A DNA stretch of 64,000 bases from Bradyrhizobium sp. CB1015 (GTDB taxonomy: Bacteria; Pseudomonadota; Alphaproteobacteria; Rhizobiales; Xanthobacteraceae). The position numbers and the translations under genes were made by a program. Positions 16,832 to 24,796 of this stretch are shown piece by piece (the first letter of the stretch is position 1; each line of letters begins with the position of its first letter). The notes under the pieces were generated by a model. That model saw nothing but the letters and a program-made list of their open reading frames with translations. It was not told where the DNA came from and made no database searches. The stretch is taken from contig NZ_CP104174.1 of assembly GCF_025200925.1 (NCBI RefSeq), positions 7,068,001-7,132,000 of the forward strand, read 5' to 3'.

Positions 16832-18172
16832 TCATCGCCCCCGCTCGCCGAATTCGTGCTTGCTGTCGTGGCCGCCGACGAACACCAGAATGCCCGCGAT
16901 CAGCGGCAGCACGGCGAGCACCAAGAGACCGGTCGAGGTCTGCCCCGTCGCTTCCTTGACCCAGCCGATGAGATACGGCCCGCCGAAGCCGGCAAGGTTG
17001 CCGATCGAGTTGATCAAGGCGATGGCGCCGGCGGCCGCCGTGCCGGAGAGCCAGGCGGTCGGCAGGGTCCAGAACACGCCGAAGCAGCAGAACACGCCGA
17101 TCGCGGCCACCGTCAGCATCACCATCGTCAGCGTGGGATCGGTGAGATAGGAGGAGACGCCGAGCGCAATCGCGGTGAGCAGCAGCGGTGCGCCGACATG
17201 CATGACGCGCTCGCGGCTCGCATCCGAATGCCGCGCCCACAGGATCATGGCGATGGTGCCGAACAGATACGGGATCGCAGTGACGAATCCGGTCTGGGCG
17301 TTGGTGAGGCCGAACGCCTTGACGATCTGCGGCAGCCAGAACTGCATGCCGTAGAGCGCACCGACGAAGCCGAAATAGATCAGGCTGAGCGCGATCACCT
17401 TCGGTGAAGACAGCGCCTCGCCGAGCGAGAAATGCTTCACGGCCTGCTTGGCCGCAATCTCCGAATCGAGCTTCGCCTTGAGCCACGCCTTCTGCTCGGC
17501 CGATAGCCAGTCCGCCTTCTCCGGCTTGTCGGTGAGATAGAACCAGGTGACGATGCCGAGCAGCACCGACGGGATGCCCTCGATGATGAACAGCCACTGC
17601 CAGCCTTTCAGCCCCATCATGCCGTCGAGCCCGAGCAAGAGGCCCGAGATCGGCGCGCCAATCACGGTCGAGACCGGCACCGCGATGGCGAAGGCCGCAA
17701 GAAAGCGGGCGCGATATTCGGCCGGATACCAATAGGTGAGATAGAGGATGATGCCGGGGAAGAAACCGGCTTCGGCGACGCCGAGCAGGAAGCGCAGGAC
17801 GTAGAAGCTGGTGACCCCACTGACCACCGCCATCAGCGCCGAGATGATGCCCCAGGTCACCATGATGCGGGCAATCCATCGGCTCGCGCCGAACCTCTCC
17901 AGCGCAAGATTGCTCGGCACCTCGAAGATGAAATAGCCGATGAAGAAGATGCCGGCGCCCCAGGAGAAGATCAGCGGGGTGAACTTCAGCTCTGCATTCA
18001 TGGTCAGCGCGGCGAAGCCGAGATTGACGCGGTCGAGATAGGAGAAGAAGTAGGCCAGCACCAGGAAGGGAATCAGGCGCCAGGAGATGGCACGGATGGT
18101 CGAGGTTTCGATGTCGCTCTGGCTGGCGCTTTCGGCACCGCCGGCGGAACCGGCATAGGTGGTCTGGCTCAT
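16832..18172 (-). CDS. MFS transporter, anion:cation symporter (ACS) family
   Basis: 446-aa, 12-TM major facilitator. The ACS signature is visible: LIPFLVLAYFFSYLDRVNLGFAALTM at TM1, then EVPSNLALERFGASRWIARI, FLLGVAEAGFFPGIILYLTYW and EYRARFLAAFAIAVP. The central loop TDKPEKADWLSAEQKAWLKA is the one typical of this family (tartrate, phthalate, 4-hydroxyphenylacetate and glucarate carriers). It is probably a proton-coupled importer of an organic acid; the substrate is not readable. It is a single gene with no obvious catabolic partner next to it, though the degenerate LacI/dehydrogenase locus lies 0.5 kb away. Confidence 0.88.
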   Translation of the reverse strand: MSQTTYAGSAGGAESASQSDIETSTIRAISWRLIPFLVLAYFFSYLDRVNLGFAALTMNAELKFTPLIFSWGAGIFFIGYFIFEVPSNLALERFGASRWIARIMVTWGIISALMAVVSGVTSFYVLRFLLGVAEAGFFPGIILYLTYWYPAEYRARFLAAFAIAVPVSTVIGAPISGLLLGLDGMMGLKGWQWLFIIEGIPSVLLGIVTWFYLTDKPEKADWLSAEQKAWLKAKLDSEIAAKQAVKHFSLGEALSSPKVIALSLIYFGFVGALYGMQFWLPQIVKAFGLTNAQTGFVTAIPYLFGTIAMILWARHSDASRERVMHVGAPLLLTAIALGVSSYLTDPTLTMVMLTVAAIGVFCCFGVFWTLPTAWLSGTAAAGAIALINSIGNLAGFGGPYLIGWVKEATGQTSTGLLVLAVLPLIAGILVFVGGHDSKHEFGERGR

Positions 18173-18253
18173 GGCTTCCCCCCGGGTTGTTGCTCTTCTA
18201 GGGCTTAAGTGGCGGTTTTGAGGATCGCGGGCAAAGAGTCAATGGAGCGAGCA

Positions 18254-18712
18254 ATGCACCGGACGCAGCCGGATCAACCTGTGGCGCCGCTCCGGATCTC
18301 GCTGATCCGCGCCGGCCTCGCGCTCGCGGTGATCGTCTGCGGGCTGTCGCTGCGCTGGTACGGATTCCCGCTCGGCCTGCCTGCATTCGTGGTGAAGTAT
18401 GGCGGCTCGCTATTGTGGGCAACGATGGTCTTTCTGCTGGTCGGCGTTTGCCTGCCGCGGCGGTCGCAGACGCAGATTACAGGCATCGCGATGGTGATCG
18501 CGATCGTCGTGGAATTCTCCCGGCTGGTGCACACGCCATGGCTCGATGCGTTCCGGCTGACCACGGCCGGCGCGCTGCTGCTGGGGCGCATCTTCTCGCT
18601 GTGGAATTTGGTCGCTTACCTCATCGGTATTGTCGTCGGCATCTGGCTCGACGGCTGCGCCGTCCGATCGCCTACGCTCAAATCGCAAGCGGCCGGCTCG
18701 ACCCGCGAATGA
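18254..18712 (+). CDS. DUF2809 family integral membrane protein
   Basis: 152-aa membrane protein with four to five predicted helices (ALAVIVCGLSLRWYGFPLGL, YGGSLLWATMVFLLVGVCLP, ITGIAMVIAIVVEFSRLVHT, NLVAYLIGIVVGIWLDG). RWYGFPLGLPAFVVKYGGSLLWA and VEFSRLVHTPWLDAFRLTTAGALLLGRIFSLWNLVAYL are the DUF2809 core. ggag at 18244-18247 fits the ATG at 18254; ATG 18242 is an alternative. Its last 35 bp overlap, on the opposite strand, the tail of the LacI remnant. Function unknown. Confidence 0.75.
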   Translation: MHRTQPDQPVAPLRISLIRAGLALAVIVCGLSLRWYGFPLGLPAFVVKYGGSLLWATMVFLLVGVCLPRRSQTQITGIAMVIAIVVEFSRLVHTPWLDAFRLTTAGALLLGRIFSLWNLVAYLIGIVVGIWLDGCAVRSPTLKSQAAGSTRE

Positions 18713-18935
18713 TCAGCTCCGTCGGCACGGTGAGACCACGGCCGCGCTCGATCTCGTTGCCGCGCATCCGCTCCAACAGCATGGTCGCAGCGTGGCGGCC
18801 CATGGCTGCCAGATCCCACGCGATTGCCGTGATCGGCGGCGTGTACAATTCGGCGAGGTCGGAATCGCTGCCGGCCACGACCGAAATCCCCTCGCCGACG
18901 ACAATGCCCATCGTCCGCAACGCGCGCAGGCGCTC
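18678..18935 (-). pseudogene. C-terminal remnant of a LacI-family regulator
   Basis: From about 18935 down to a stop at 18678, the minus strand encodes the last 85 residues of a LacI-type effector domain: LRALRTMGIVVGEGISVVAG, SDSDLAELYTPPITAIAWDL, AAMGRHAATMLLERMRGNEI, then VPTELIIRGSS. The helix-turn-helix and the first part of the sugar-binding domain are missing. Sequence upstream of about 18935 on this strand is not LacI-like but is antisense to a dehydrogenase remnant. The fragment cannot bind DNA. Confidence 0.75.
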
Positions 18936-19661
18936 GCCGACGCGGACGTGATCTTTTCCGCCGTCGTCGTTGCCGTCGCGGCCGAGACAGGTGAGGCGAT
19001 TTCCAGGATCATTCGTCCCGGCTCTCTCGTGGTGGACATCAACGCGGCGACCCCGCGCACAAAAAAACATGTCGCCGCAGCCGTGGAGGCGCGCGGCGGT
19101 CTGTTTGCGGATGCGAACCTGATGGGGTCGGTCGACCTCTACGGCGCCGCGGTCCCGCTCTACACATCGGGCAGCGGCGCCGAGCGCTTCGCGGAGACTT
19201 TCGGGCCACTGGGCTTCCGCATCGAGGTGGCCGGTGCAGAGGCCGGAACGGCGGCCGCGGTGAAGATGCTGCGGAGCGTGGTGACCAAAGGCATGGAAGC
19301 GCTACTGGTGGAGGCGCTGACCGCCGCGACGCTCGCCGGCGTGCGCGACGAAACCATGCGCGGGCTATGCGCCTCGATGGATGCCACAACGTTCAGCAAG
19401 TTCTTGGACATGTGCGTCCGTTCCGACGTGCTGCACGCCGAGCGCCGCGCGGTGGAAATGGATGGCGTAGCCGCAGGCTTGCGGGAATTAGGTTTCGACC
19501 CCCTGATGACCACCGCCACGGCGGCGCGCTTGAAGGTCTCCGCCCGGCTGGGCCTGCGAGACGAATTTGCGCAACGGTCCAGTTATTCGGCCGACGAGGT
19601 GTTGGACCGATATGCGCATGCCGTGGCGGGCGGCTTGGGCGAGATCGAAGAGAGACTGTAG
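18925..19661 (+). pseudogene. N-terminally truncated NAD-binding 6-phosphogluconate-dehydrogenase-like protein (DUF1932)
   Basis: About 240 residues of a beta-hydroxyacid-dehydrogenase-like protein: ALADADVIFSAV, SRIIRPGSLVVDINAATPRT (late Rossmann), ARGGLFADANLMGSVDLYG, the lysine region AAAVKMLRSVVTKGMEALLV, and a DUF1932 C-terminal domain ending AVAGGLGEIEERL. The dinucleotide-binding GxGxxG and first 60 or so residues are absent. The open frame continues upstream to 18630, but there it is only the complement of the LacI remnant. A GTG or downstream ATG could still be translated, but without the NAD loop activity is unlikely. Confidence 0.72.
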
Positions 19662-19676
19662 ACAGGACGACGATGA

Positions 19677-20837
19677 TCACTCCGCCAGTTGAAACCGCTC
19701 GAAGCGATCGAGCTCGTCCTCGATCACACGCTTCAGCTCGTTGCGGCCCGCCGTCTTCCTGCCCTGCCCGACCCAGGTCCATTTCTGCATCAACAGCTTC
19801 TTGTTCTGCCGGTCGGCCTTCATATCGAGCGCCGCGACGATCTCGTCGCCGACCAGCACGGGCAGCGCGAAATAGCCGAGCTTGCGCTTGGCTTTCGGCA
19901 CATAGGCTTCGAACAGATGATTGTAGCCGAAGATGAGGTTGGTGCGCTTGCGCTGGATGATCAGGGGATCGAACGGCGAGAGAATGTGGACGAGATCGGG
20001 CGACACCTCATGCGGCTCGAGCGCTGCGGGCGAAGCCCAGTGCTCCTGCTTGCCGGCGCCCTCGATCGCGACAGGCACGAGCTCGCCGCGGCGGACGCGC
20101 GAGGCGATCAGGCGCGCGACCGGCTTCTTGCTCGGCGCATCGAGATGGCAGACCGAATCGAGGCTGACCACGCCCTGCGAGCGCAGCGCGCGGTCGAGCA
20201 GATAGGCTGTGGTCTCCCGAGCCGACGCCGGCTTAGGAGGCCTGTCCCAGCCGAAATGACGCGTCGTCAGCTCGTAGGTCTTGAGCATGCCCTGGCGCTC
20301 GCTGATGGTGACGGCGCCGGTATAGAAGGCGAGCTGCAGCGCCCGCTTCGAGGGCTTGCGGCTCTGCCACAGATGCTCCTTCTCGACGAGCACGTCGTCG
20401 TCGATGTCGCGGATCGTCAGCGGACCCGCACGCAGCAGCCGCATCACCTTGCGCGTGTCGGCCGGCTTCACCGAGGCGAACCATTTGTGCCCCTCGCGCC
20501 GGTGCTCGCGCATCGCCGGCAGGAAGAAGCGGAAGTCGTTCGCCGGCACGTAGGAGAGCGCGTGCGTCCAGTACTCGAACACGGTCTTGTCGATGCTCTG
20601 GGCATGGCGCAGATCAGCGCGGCGGTAGGACGGGATCCGGCTGAACAGGATGTGGTGATGGCAACGCTCGATGACGTTGATGGTGTCGATCTGCACATAG
20701 CCGAGATGGGCGACAGCGGCCGAGACGGCCTGTGCGCCTTCGCCGAACGGAGCGCGGTCGGTCAGCCGCTGGGCATGCAGCCAGATCTGCCGGGCCTGTG
20801 TCGTCGAGAGCGGAAGCGGTTTGGACGTGCGGGACAT
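19677..20837 (-). CDS. YcaQ-like winged-helix DNA glycosylase (HTH_42, interstrand-crosslink repair type)
   Basis: 386-aa member of the YcaQ/AlkZ family, whose characterised members unhook DNA interstrand crosslinks by glycosylase action. The catalytic QxD motif is visible as HLGYVQIDTINVIERCHHHI (Q-I-D), followed by SRIPSYRRADL. Family segments FEYWTHALSYVPANDFRFFL, GPLTIRDIDDD and HILSPFDPLIIQRKRTNLIF, and the C-terminal YFALPVLVGDEIVAALDMKA, are all present. The ATG at 20837 starts just ahead of the conserved STTQARQIWLHAQ; ATG 20888 adds an unconserved hydrophobic leader. It is a single gene. Confidence 0.82.
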   Translation of the reverse strand: MSRTSKPLPLSTTQARQIWLHAQRLTDRAPFGEGAQAVSAAVAHLGYVQIDTINVIERCHHHILFSRIPSYRRADLRHAQSIDKTVFEYWTHALSYVPANDFRFFLPAMREHRREGHKWFASVKPADTRKVMRLLRAGPLTIRDIDDDVLVEKEHLWQSRKPSKRALQLAFYTGAVTISERQGMLKTYELTTRHFGWDRPPKPASARETTAYLLDRALRSQGVVSLDSVCHLDAPSKKPVARLIASRVRRGELVPVAIEGAGKQEHWASPAALEPHEVSPDLVHILSPFDPLIIQRKRTNLIFGYNHLFEAYVPKAKRKLGYFALPVLVGDEIVAALDMKADRQNKKLLMQKWTWVGQGRKTAGRNELKRVIEDELDRFERFQLAE

Positions 20838-20889
20838 TGCAGCATGCAATGTAGCGGGATTCGCCGCGAGGCAAAGAAGCACGGACACG

Positions 20890-20923
20890 AAAAAGCCGCG
20901 CTGCCATCTGCTGCCAGCGCGGC
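20890..20923 (-). terminator. Rho-independent terminator for the small secreted gene at 20943
   Basis: On the minus strand, gccgcgctg and cagcgcggc (complement positions 20895-20903 and 20915-20923) form a perfect 9-bp GC-rich stem with an 11-nt loop followed by TTTTT (20894-20890). It lies 20 bp after the stop at 20943. Confidence 0.85.
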
Positions 20924-20942
20924 CGTGGGATCAGGCGGAAGC

Positions 20943-21188
20943 CTACTTCATCGCCATCGACTGCTCGGCGCTCATATAGTGCTTGCACGCTCCACGCATG
21001 TTGCCCTTGCTCATGTCGGAATTGGCCGCGGCCATCGACTTCCTCGCCGCGATCTTGCCGGGCGTGTCTTCGCCGCCGATGCCGGCAACGAGCTTTGCCA
21101 TGTTTGCACTGGTGCACGCCATCTTGGCAGCGGATGCGGGGGACAGAGCAAGTGCGGCGAATGCCGTCGCGAGCAACAGGGTCTTCAT
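20943..21188 (-). CDS. Small secreted hypothetical protein
   Basis: 81-aa protein with a clear Sec signal (MKTLLLATAFAALALSPASA, cleavage near ASA-AK). The mature part is about 60 residues with two cysteines (MACTSANMAKLVAG, GACKHYMSAEQSMAMK) and a basic, Met-rich helix; the two Cys could form a periplasmic disulfide. The ATG at 21188 has gaggaga 7 bp upstream, and a strong terminator follows the stop, so it is a monocistronic gene. No family recognised. Confidence 0.75.
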   Translation of the reverse strand: MKTLLLATAFAALALSPASAAKMACTSANMAKLVAGIGGEDTPGKIAARKSMAAANSDMSKGNMRGACKHYMSAEQSMAMK

Positions 21189-21307
21189 CAAGTTCTCTCC
21201 TCGAATAGGAAGCCGGCCTGATGCCGGCCAACGCGACAGCCATTCTTCAGCCACAAGTTTGCAGGGAAAAGACAATTTCGTCGCTGCGCTGCAATGGTAC
21301 CCCCCTT

Positions 21308-21625
21308 TCAGCGTGCGGCTTTTGGGCGCTCCCCTACGCTGCCGGTGACAACTTCCGGCTCGCACATGGCCTTGCCACGTCCTTCCGCCTGGCAGCGATA
21401 GACGCTCCCGGTGAGGCGATCGACCAGCCAGATGTTCTCGTCGGTCGGCCCTTCGAGCCCGACATAGCGGGAGGTCAGCCCCGAGATCAGTGTCGACAGC
21501 AGGATCGCCACCGCGATCATCGCCGCGCCGATATAGATGGGCATTGCGTTCAGAGTCACTGTCCGATCCGGCGGGCCGCTGCGATGGGACTGATAGTCGC
21601 GCTGATAGTCGCTTGGCCTCGGCAC
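21308..21625 (-). CDS. Hypothetical single-pass membrane protein
   Basis: 105 aa if the GTG at 21625 is used, or 78 aa from the ATG at 21544 (MPIYIGAAMIAVAILLSTLI). One transmembrane helix is followed by a soluble tail with NIWLVDRLTGSVYRCQAEGR and a Cys pair (C-x8-C region RCQAEGRGKAMCEPEVV). The WLVDRLTGSVYRC element resembles small rhizobial inner-membrane proteins of unknown role. Neither start has a strong ribosome site; the shorter form begins right at the membrane helix. Confidence 0.6.
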   Translation of the reverse strand: MPRPSDYQRDYQSHRSGPPDRTVTLNAMPIYIGAAMIAVAILLSTLISGLTSRYVGLEGPTDENIWLVDRLTGSVYRCQAEGRGKAMCEPEVVTGSVGERPKAAR

Positions 21626-21828
21626 AGGACGGAACTCGGCTCCCCTCGCGTCAAATTGTCGAATGATTGAAGCGTGCTAGGCGGGCATCTGGACGAATTC
21701 TTGTTCGCGGGCGGGCGGCGAGACGACGCCTTTGCGACGTTCAGGTTTCCCGGAACCCGCGACTGCAGGTGCGAAAGCAACTGCGATCGATCCAACCGGA
21801 CCAAAGTGCCCTCGGCTCGCCTTTTCGA

Positions 21829-21846
21829 ATGTGACTAAGATCACAT
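21829..21846 (+). promoter_or_regulatory. Perfect CRP-type binding site upstream of the OmpA-family gene
   Basis: atgtga-ctaaga-tcacat is an exact 6-6-6 inverted repeat and matches the Crp/Fnr-family consensus TGTGA-N6-TCACA at every specified base. It ends 70 bp before the ompA-like start, a common activator distance. Which Crp/Fnr paralogue binds is unknown; FixK boxes (TTGAT-N4-ATCAA) differ. Confidence 0.7.
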
Positions 21847-21916
21847 CGGCGCCGTTGAACCTGCCCTACGCTCGCAGCATCAAATCGCCATCAGGCGTAA
21901 CAGCGAGGATACGACA

Positions 21917-22558
21917 ATGACCCGTTTTGATAAGTTCTTTGGACTGAAGGCGATAACTCTCTCCGCGGCCCTGTCGATGACGGCGAGCCTTGCGCTGGCC
22001 GGCGACAACAATTTCTCCGCCAGCCAGATCGTGGACGCGCTCAAGCCGAAGCCGGCCACCCGCGGCCTGTCCGTTGGTCCCCAGGCCGACACGACCGTGC
22101 AGGCCAAGGAAGCGACCTTCCTGAACACCGTGCGCAACCGCTCGACCCGGTCGCTCTCGACGGGCGAGCGCGAGCAGATCGCCGAGTTGGCTGCAACCAA
22201 GCCGAAGATCGATCTGGAGATCCAGTTCGACTACAACTCGGCCGACATCGCCAAGACCTCTGTGGCATCGGTGCAGGCGCTCGGCAAAGCGCTGTCCGAT
22301 CCGGCGCTGAAGGGCTCGACCTTCGTCGTCGCCGGCCACACCGACGCGATCGGCGGCGAGGAGTACAATCAAGGTCTCTCCGAGCGGCGCGCCGACACCA
22401 TCAAGAAGTATCTGGTGCAGAACTACGGCCTCAACGGCGCGGATCTGGTCACCGTCGGCTACGGTGAGACCAAGCTGAAGGATGCCGCCAACGGTGCCGC
22501 CCCGATCAACCGCCGCGTCCAGGTCGTGAACATGGACACCAAGACCGCGGCGAAGTAA
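21917..22558 (+). CDS. OmpA-family peptidoglycan-binding protein
   Basis: 213-aa exported protein. The signal peptide is about residues 1-28 (LSAALSMTASLALAG). A linker of about 65 residues follows, then a C-terminal OmpA domain (about 98-208) with LEIQFDYNSADIAKTS, VVAGHTDAIGGEEYNQGLSE, the RRADTIKKYL helix and VTVGYGETKL, which bind diaminopimelate of peptidoglycan. There is no beta-barrel and no lipobox, so it is probably periplasmic and tethers envelope to wall. gagga sits 9 bp before the ATG. The upstream CRP-like site suggests regulation by a Crp/Fnr protein. Confidence 0.88.
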   Translation: MTRFDKFFGLKAITLSAALSMTASLALAGDNNFSASQIVDALKPKPATRGLSVGPQADTTVQAKEATFLNTVRNRSTRSLSTGEREQIAELAATKPKIDLEIQFDYNSADIAKTSVASVQALGKALSDPALKGSTFVVAGHTDAIGGEEYNQGLSERRADTIKKYLVQNYGLNGADLVTVGYGETKLKDAANGAAPINRRVQVVNMDTKTAAK

Positions 22559-22580
22559 CTCTCGGCTCCCAAGTAAGACA

Positions 22581-22609
22581 CGCCGCCTGCCGCAGCCCGG
22601 CGGGCGGCG
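22581..22609. terminator. GC-rich hairpin between convergent genes, possible bidirectional terminator
   Basis: cgccgcctgccg (22581-22592) pairs with cggcgggcggcg (22598-22609) with one G:T wobble and a 5-nt loop. It lies midway between the ompA-like stop (22558) and the glycosyltransferase stop (22612). No U-tract follows, so intrinsic termination is not certain. Confidence 0.45.
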
Positions 22610-22611
22610 AA

Positions 22612-23988
22612 TCATATCCAGCTTTGGAACAGCATCAGCCGGTTGAAGCTCCCCATAGAGGTGCCGACGAACGCCGCGGAAATCGGCAGCATCACCGCAA
22701 AAACGGCCGCGGCGACGCCGACATAGGCCCACAACAGCCAGCGCGGCATCCCCTCGCGGCGCAGCACATACACCAGTGCCAGCGACGCCGCTGTCGCGGC
22801 CGGCAGATAATAATAGATGAAGCCCAGCGTGCGCGGCAGCAACGCCCAGGCCAGCCAGGGACCGAAGTAGAATGCCGCGATCAGGAATGCGTCCCAGCGC
22901 CGCGCCACGATGAAATCGCGCAGCACCATGGCGAGTGCGGGCAGTGCCGGCCAAAGCACGAGCGGATTGCCGAGGAAGACGATCGCAGCGACGTGGTCCT
23001 CCGCGGACTTGTCGAACAGGAACCAGACCGGGCGCGCGAGCAGAGGCCAGGACGGCCATGCGCTCATATAGGTGTGGCCGGCGATGGCCGTCGTGGTGTT
23101 GTCGGCAAAGATCCGGCGCTGCGCCTCGATCAAGTCCGGCAGTGACAATCCGTAGAGCGGAACGAAGGCCGCAAGATAAGTCATGCCCGGCAGGACGGCG
23201 AAGCAGAGCGCGACATGATGCAGCTTCAGGCCGGGCCAAAGCTCCGGCCGATACCAGTCGTCCGGCTTCGCGTCGGCGAACAGCGTGTGCCAGCCCTGCA
23301 TCAGGCGGATCACCGCAACAATGACGATGCAGACGCCGAGCGGGAACAGACCGCTCCATTTACACGCGGCCGCAAGGCCGAACAGGCTGCCTGCCACCGC
23401 GAACAGCGCTTGCGGCCGCTCTCTGCGAAACCCGTGCATGAAAGCAGCGGTGGCGAGCAGGCCGAAGCCGAGCGCAAAGATATCGAGCATCGCGATGCGC
23501 GCCTGGACGTACAGCATCTGGTTGAAGGCTGCAATCAGCGCGGCGGCGATCGCCGGCCCCTGCGCCGCGAACAGCGCGAATCCGCACAGATAGATCGCGA
23601 CGATCGCGAGCGCACCGAACAAGGTCGCGGGATAACGCCAGCCAAGCGCGTTGTCGCCGAAGGTTGCGATCGATGCCGCGATCAGCTCCTTGGCCAGCGG
23701 CGGATGCATCGGATTGAGCATCGGCTGCGACGTCGCGGGCGTCAGCATCTGGCGCGCGGCCGGCACGTAATGCACCTCGTCGAACACGAATTTTTCCGGC
23801 GTGACGACGCCGATCAACAGCGCCACATGCGCGATCAGGAAAATCGCGACAGCAATCACTGCACTCCGCGACACCGCCGGAACCGCAGGCAATTCGTGCG
23901 TCTTTTGTGGGGCTGTCTTGCGTGGCAAATTGGCTGCACCGCGGAGAAAAACAAACTGCTTCCCGTCATTGAACGCATTCTGCCGCAA
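22612..23988 (-). CDS. Polytopic glycosyltransferase, PMT/dolichyl-phosphate-mannose mannosyltransferase-like (GT-C)
   Basis: 458-aa GT-C fold membrane enzyme with about 11 helices. The acidic catalytic pair of the family is in KFVFDEVHYVPAARQ in the first periplasmic loop. MHPPLAKELIAASIATFGDN and the RYPATLFGAL segment are also PMT hallmarks, as is KWSGLFPLGVCIVI. It likely transfers a sugar from a polyprenyl-phosphate donor on the periplasmic face; the acceptor is unknown. The frame opens at TTG 23988, but the first 35 residues are not membrane-like. A GTG at 23874, just before SRSAVIAVAIFLIAH, is a real alternative. Convergent with ompA, divergent from the FecR gene. Confidence 0.78.
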   Translation of the reverse strand: MRQNAFNDGKQFVFLRGAANLPRKTAPQKTHELPAVPAVSRSAVIAVAIFLIAHVALLIGVVTPEKFVFDEVHYVPAARQMLTPATSQPMLNPMHPPLAKELIAASIATFGDNALGWRYPATLFGALAIVAIYLCGFALFAAQGPAIAAALIAAFNQMLYVQARIAMLDIFALGFGLLATAAFMHGFRRERPQALFAVAGSLFGLAAACKWSGLFPLGVCIVIVAVIRLMQGWHTLFADAKPDDWYRPELWPGLKLHHVALCFAVLPGMTYLAAFVPLYGLSLPDLIEAQRRIFADNTTTAIAGHTYMSAWPSWPLLARPVWFLFDKSAEDHVAAIVFLGNPLVLWPALPALAMVLRDFIVARRWDAFLIAAFYFGPWLAWALLPRTLGFIYYYLPAATAASLALVYVLRREGMPRWLLWAYVGVAAAVFAVMLPISAAFVGTSMGSFNRLMLFQSWI

Positions 23989-24092
23989 CTGTCACTAAGC
24001 ATGACGCACGTCCTGCGCCGCTTGTGATAATTCCGCCACATCAGAAGCGCGCGCGATCCGGTACGATCAGGGACACATCGATCGGTTGCGAA

Positions 24093-24794
24093 ATGAATTT
24101 GCGTTTTTGGCTTTTACCCACACTGCTCACGGCCGCAATCTGCGCGGCGTCCGGCGCCAAGGCGCAGACGCGCGTCGGCGAGGCCGTCGTGATCCAGAAC
24201 GACGTGGTGCGCGTCGCCACGACCACGACGCCGATCAATGTCGGCGACAGCATGCTGCGCGACGAGACCGTGCGGACCGGCGCCGACAGCGCGGCGCGTT
24301 TCGTCATGGCCGACAGCACCAATCTGTCGCTCGGCCCGAGCGCCACGCTGAAGCTCGACCGCACCGTCTTCAACGACGAGCGCAGCTATCGCGACGTTGC
24401 GATCCGCATGACCACCGGCGCCTTCCGCTTCGTCACCGGACACTCCGACAAGGCCGCCTACAAGATCACGACGCCGCTCGCCACCATCGGCGTGCGCGGC
24501 ACGACGCTCGACATTCTCTCGCAGCGCGGGCGCTCCGTCGTCGTGCTTCAGGACGGCGCGGCCAGCGTCTGCACGAAGAGCGGCCAGTGCGTGCAACTCA
24601 CCCAACCCGGCGACACCGCCATCATCACCTCGACCGGCGGCAAGGTGAGCATCACCAAGACCAACACGCCGCCCTGGACCTTCGCCGCCAATTGCGCCGC
24701 CAGCGCCGGGTTGTGCGCAGTCAACCAGTACGCCGGCGCCTCGCCGACCATCACGCCTGCCGTCCAGGACGACGCCATGCTGTGCGGGCGCTGA
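24093..24794 (+). CDS. Secreted FecR-domain protein
   Basis: 233-aa exported protein with a signal peptide about 1-25 (FWLLPTLLTAAICAASGAKA). The FecR domain reads VGEAVVIQNDVVRV, GDSMLRDETVRTGADSAARF, LSLGPSATLKLD, FRFVTGHSDKAAYKITTPLA and TIGVRGTTLDILSQRGRSVV. The tail has four cysteines (SVCTKSGQCVQL, AANCAASAGLCAV). Classical FecR is a sigma-factor regulator next to FecI and a TonB receptor; neither is present. Instead the next gene, 2 bp after the stop, is an outer-membrane beta-barrel. The ATG at 24093 opens directly on the signal peptide; an upstream in-frame ATG at 24024 would spoil it. Confidence 0.82.
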   Translation: MNLRFWLLPTLLTAAICAASGAKAQTRVGEAVVIQNDVVRVATTTTPINVGDSMLRDETVRTGADSAARFVMADSTNLSLGPSATLKLDRTVFNDERSYRDVAIRMTTGAFRFVTGHSDKAAYKITTPLATIGVRGTTLDILSQRGRSVVVLQDGAASVCTKSGQCVQLTQPGDTAIITSTGGKVSITKTNTPPWTFAANCAASAGLCAVNQYAGASPTITPAVQDDAMLCGR

Positions 24795-24796
24795 CG

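Noticed and set aside
18630..19661. A genuine 343-residue dehydrogenase with a novel N-terminus
   Set aside because: The first about 100 residues are the complement of a recognisable LacI C-terminus on the other strand, so the long frame is a junction artefact.
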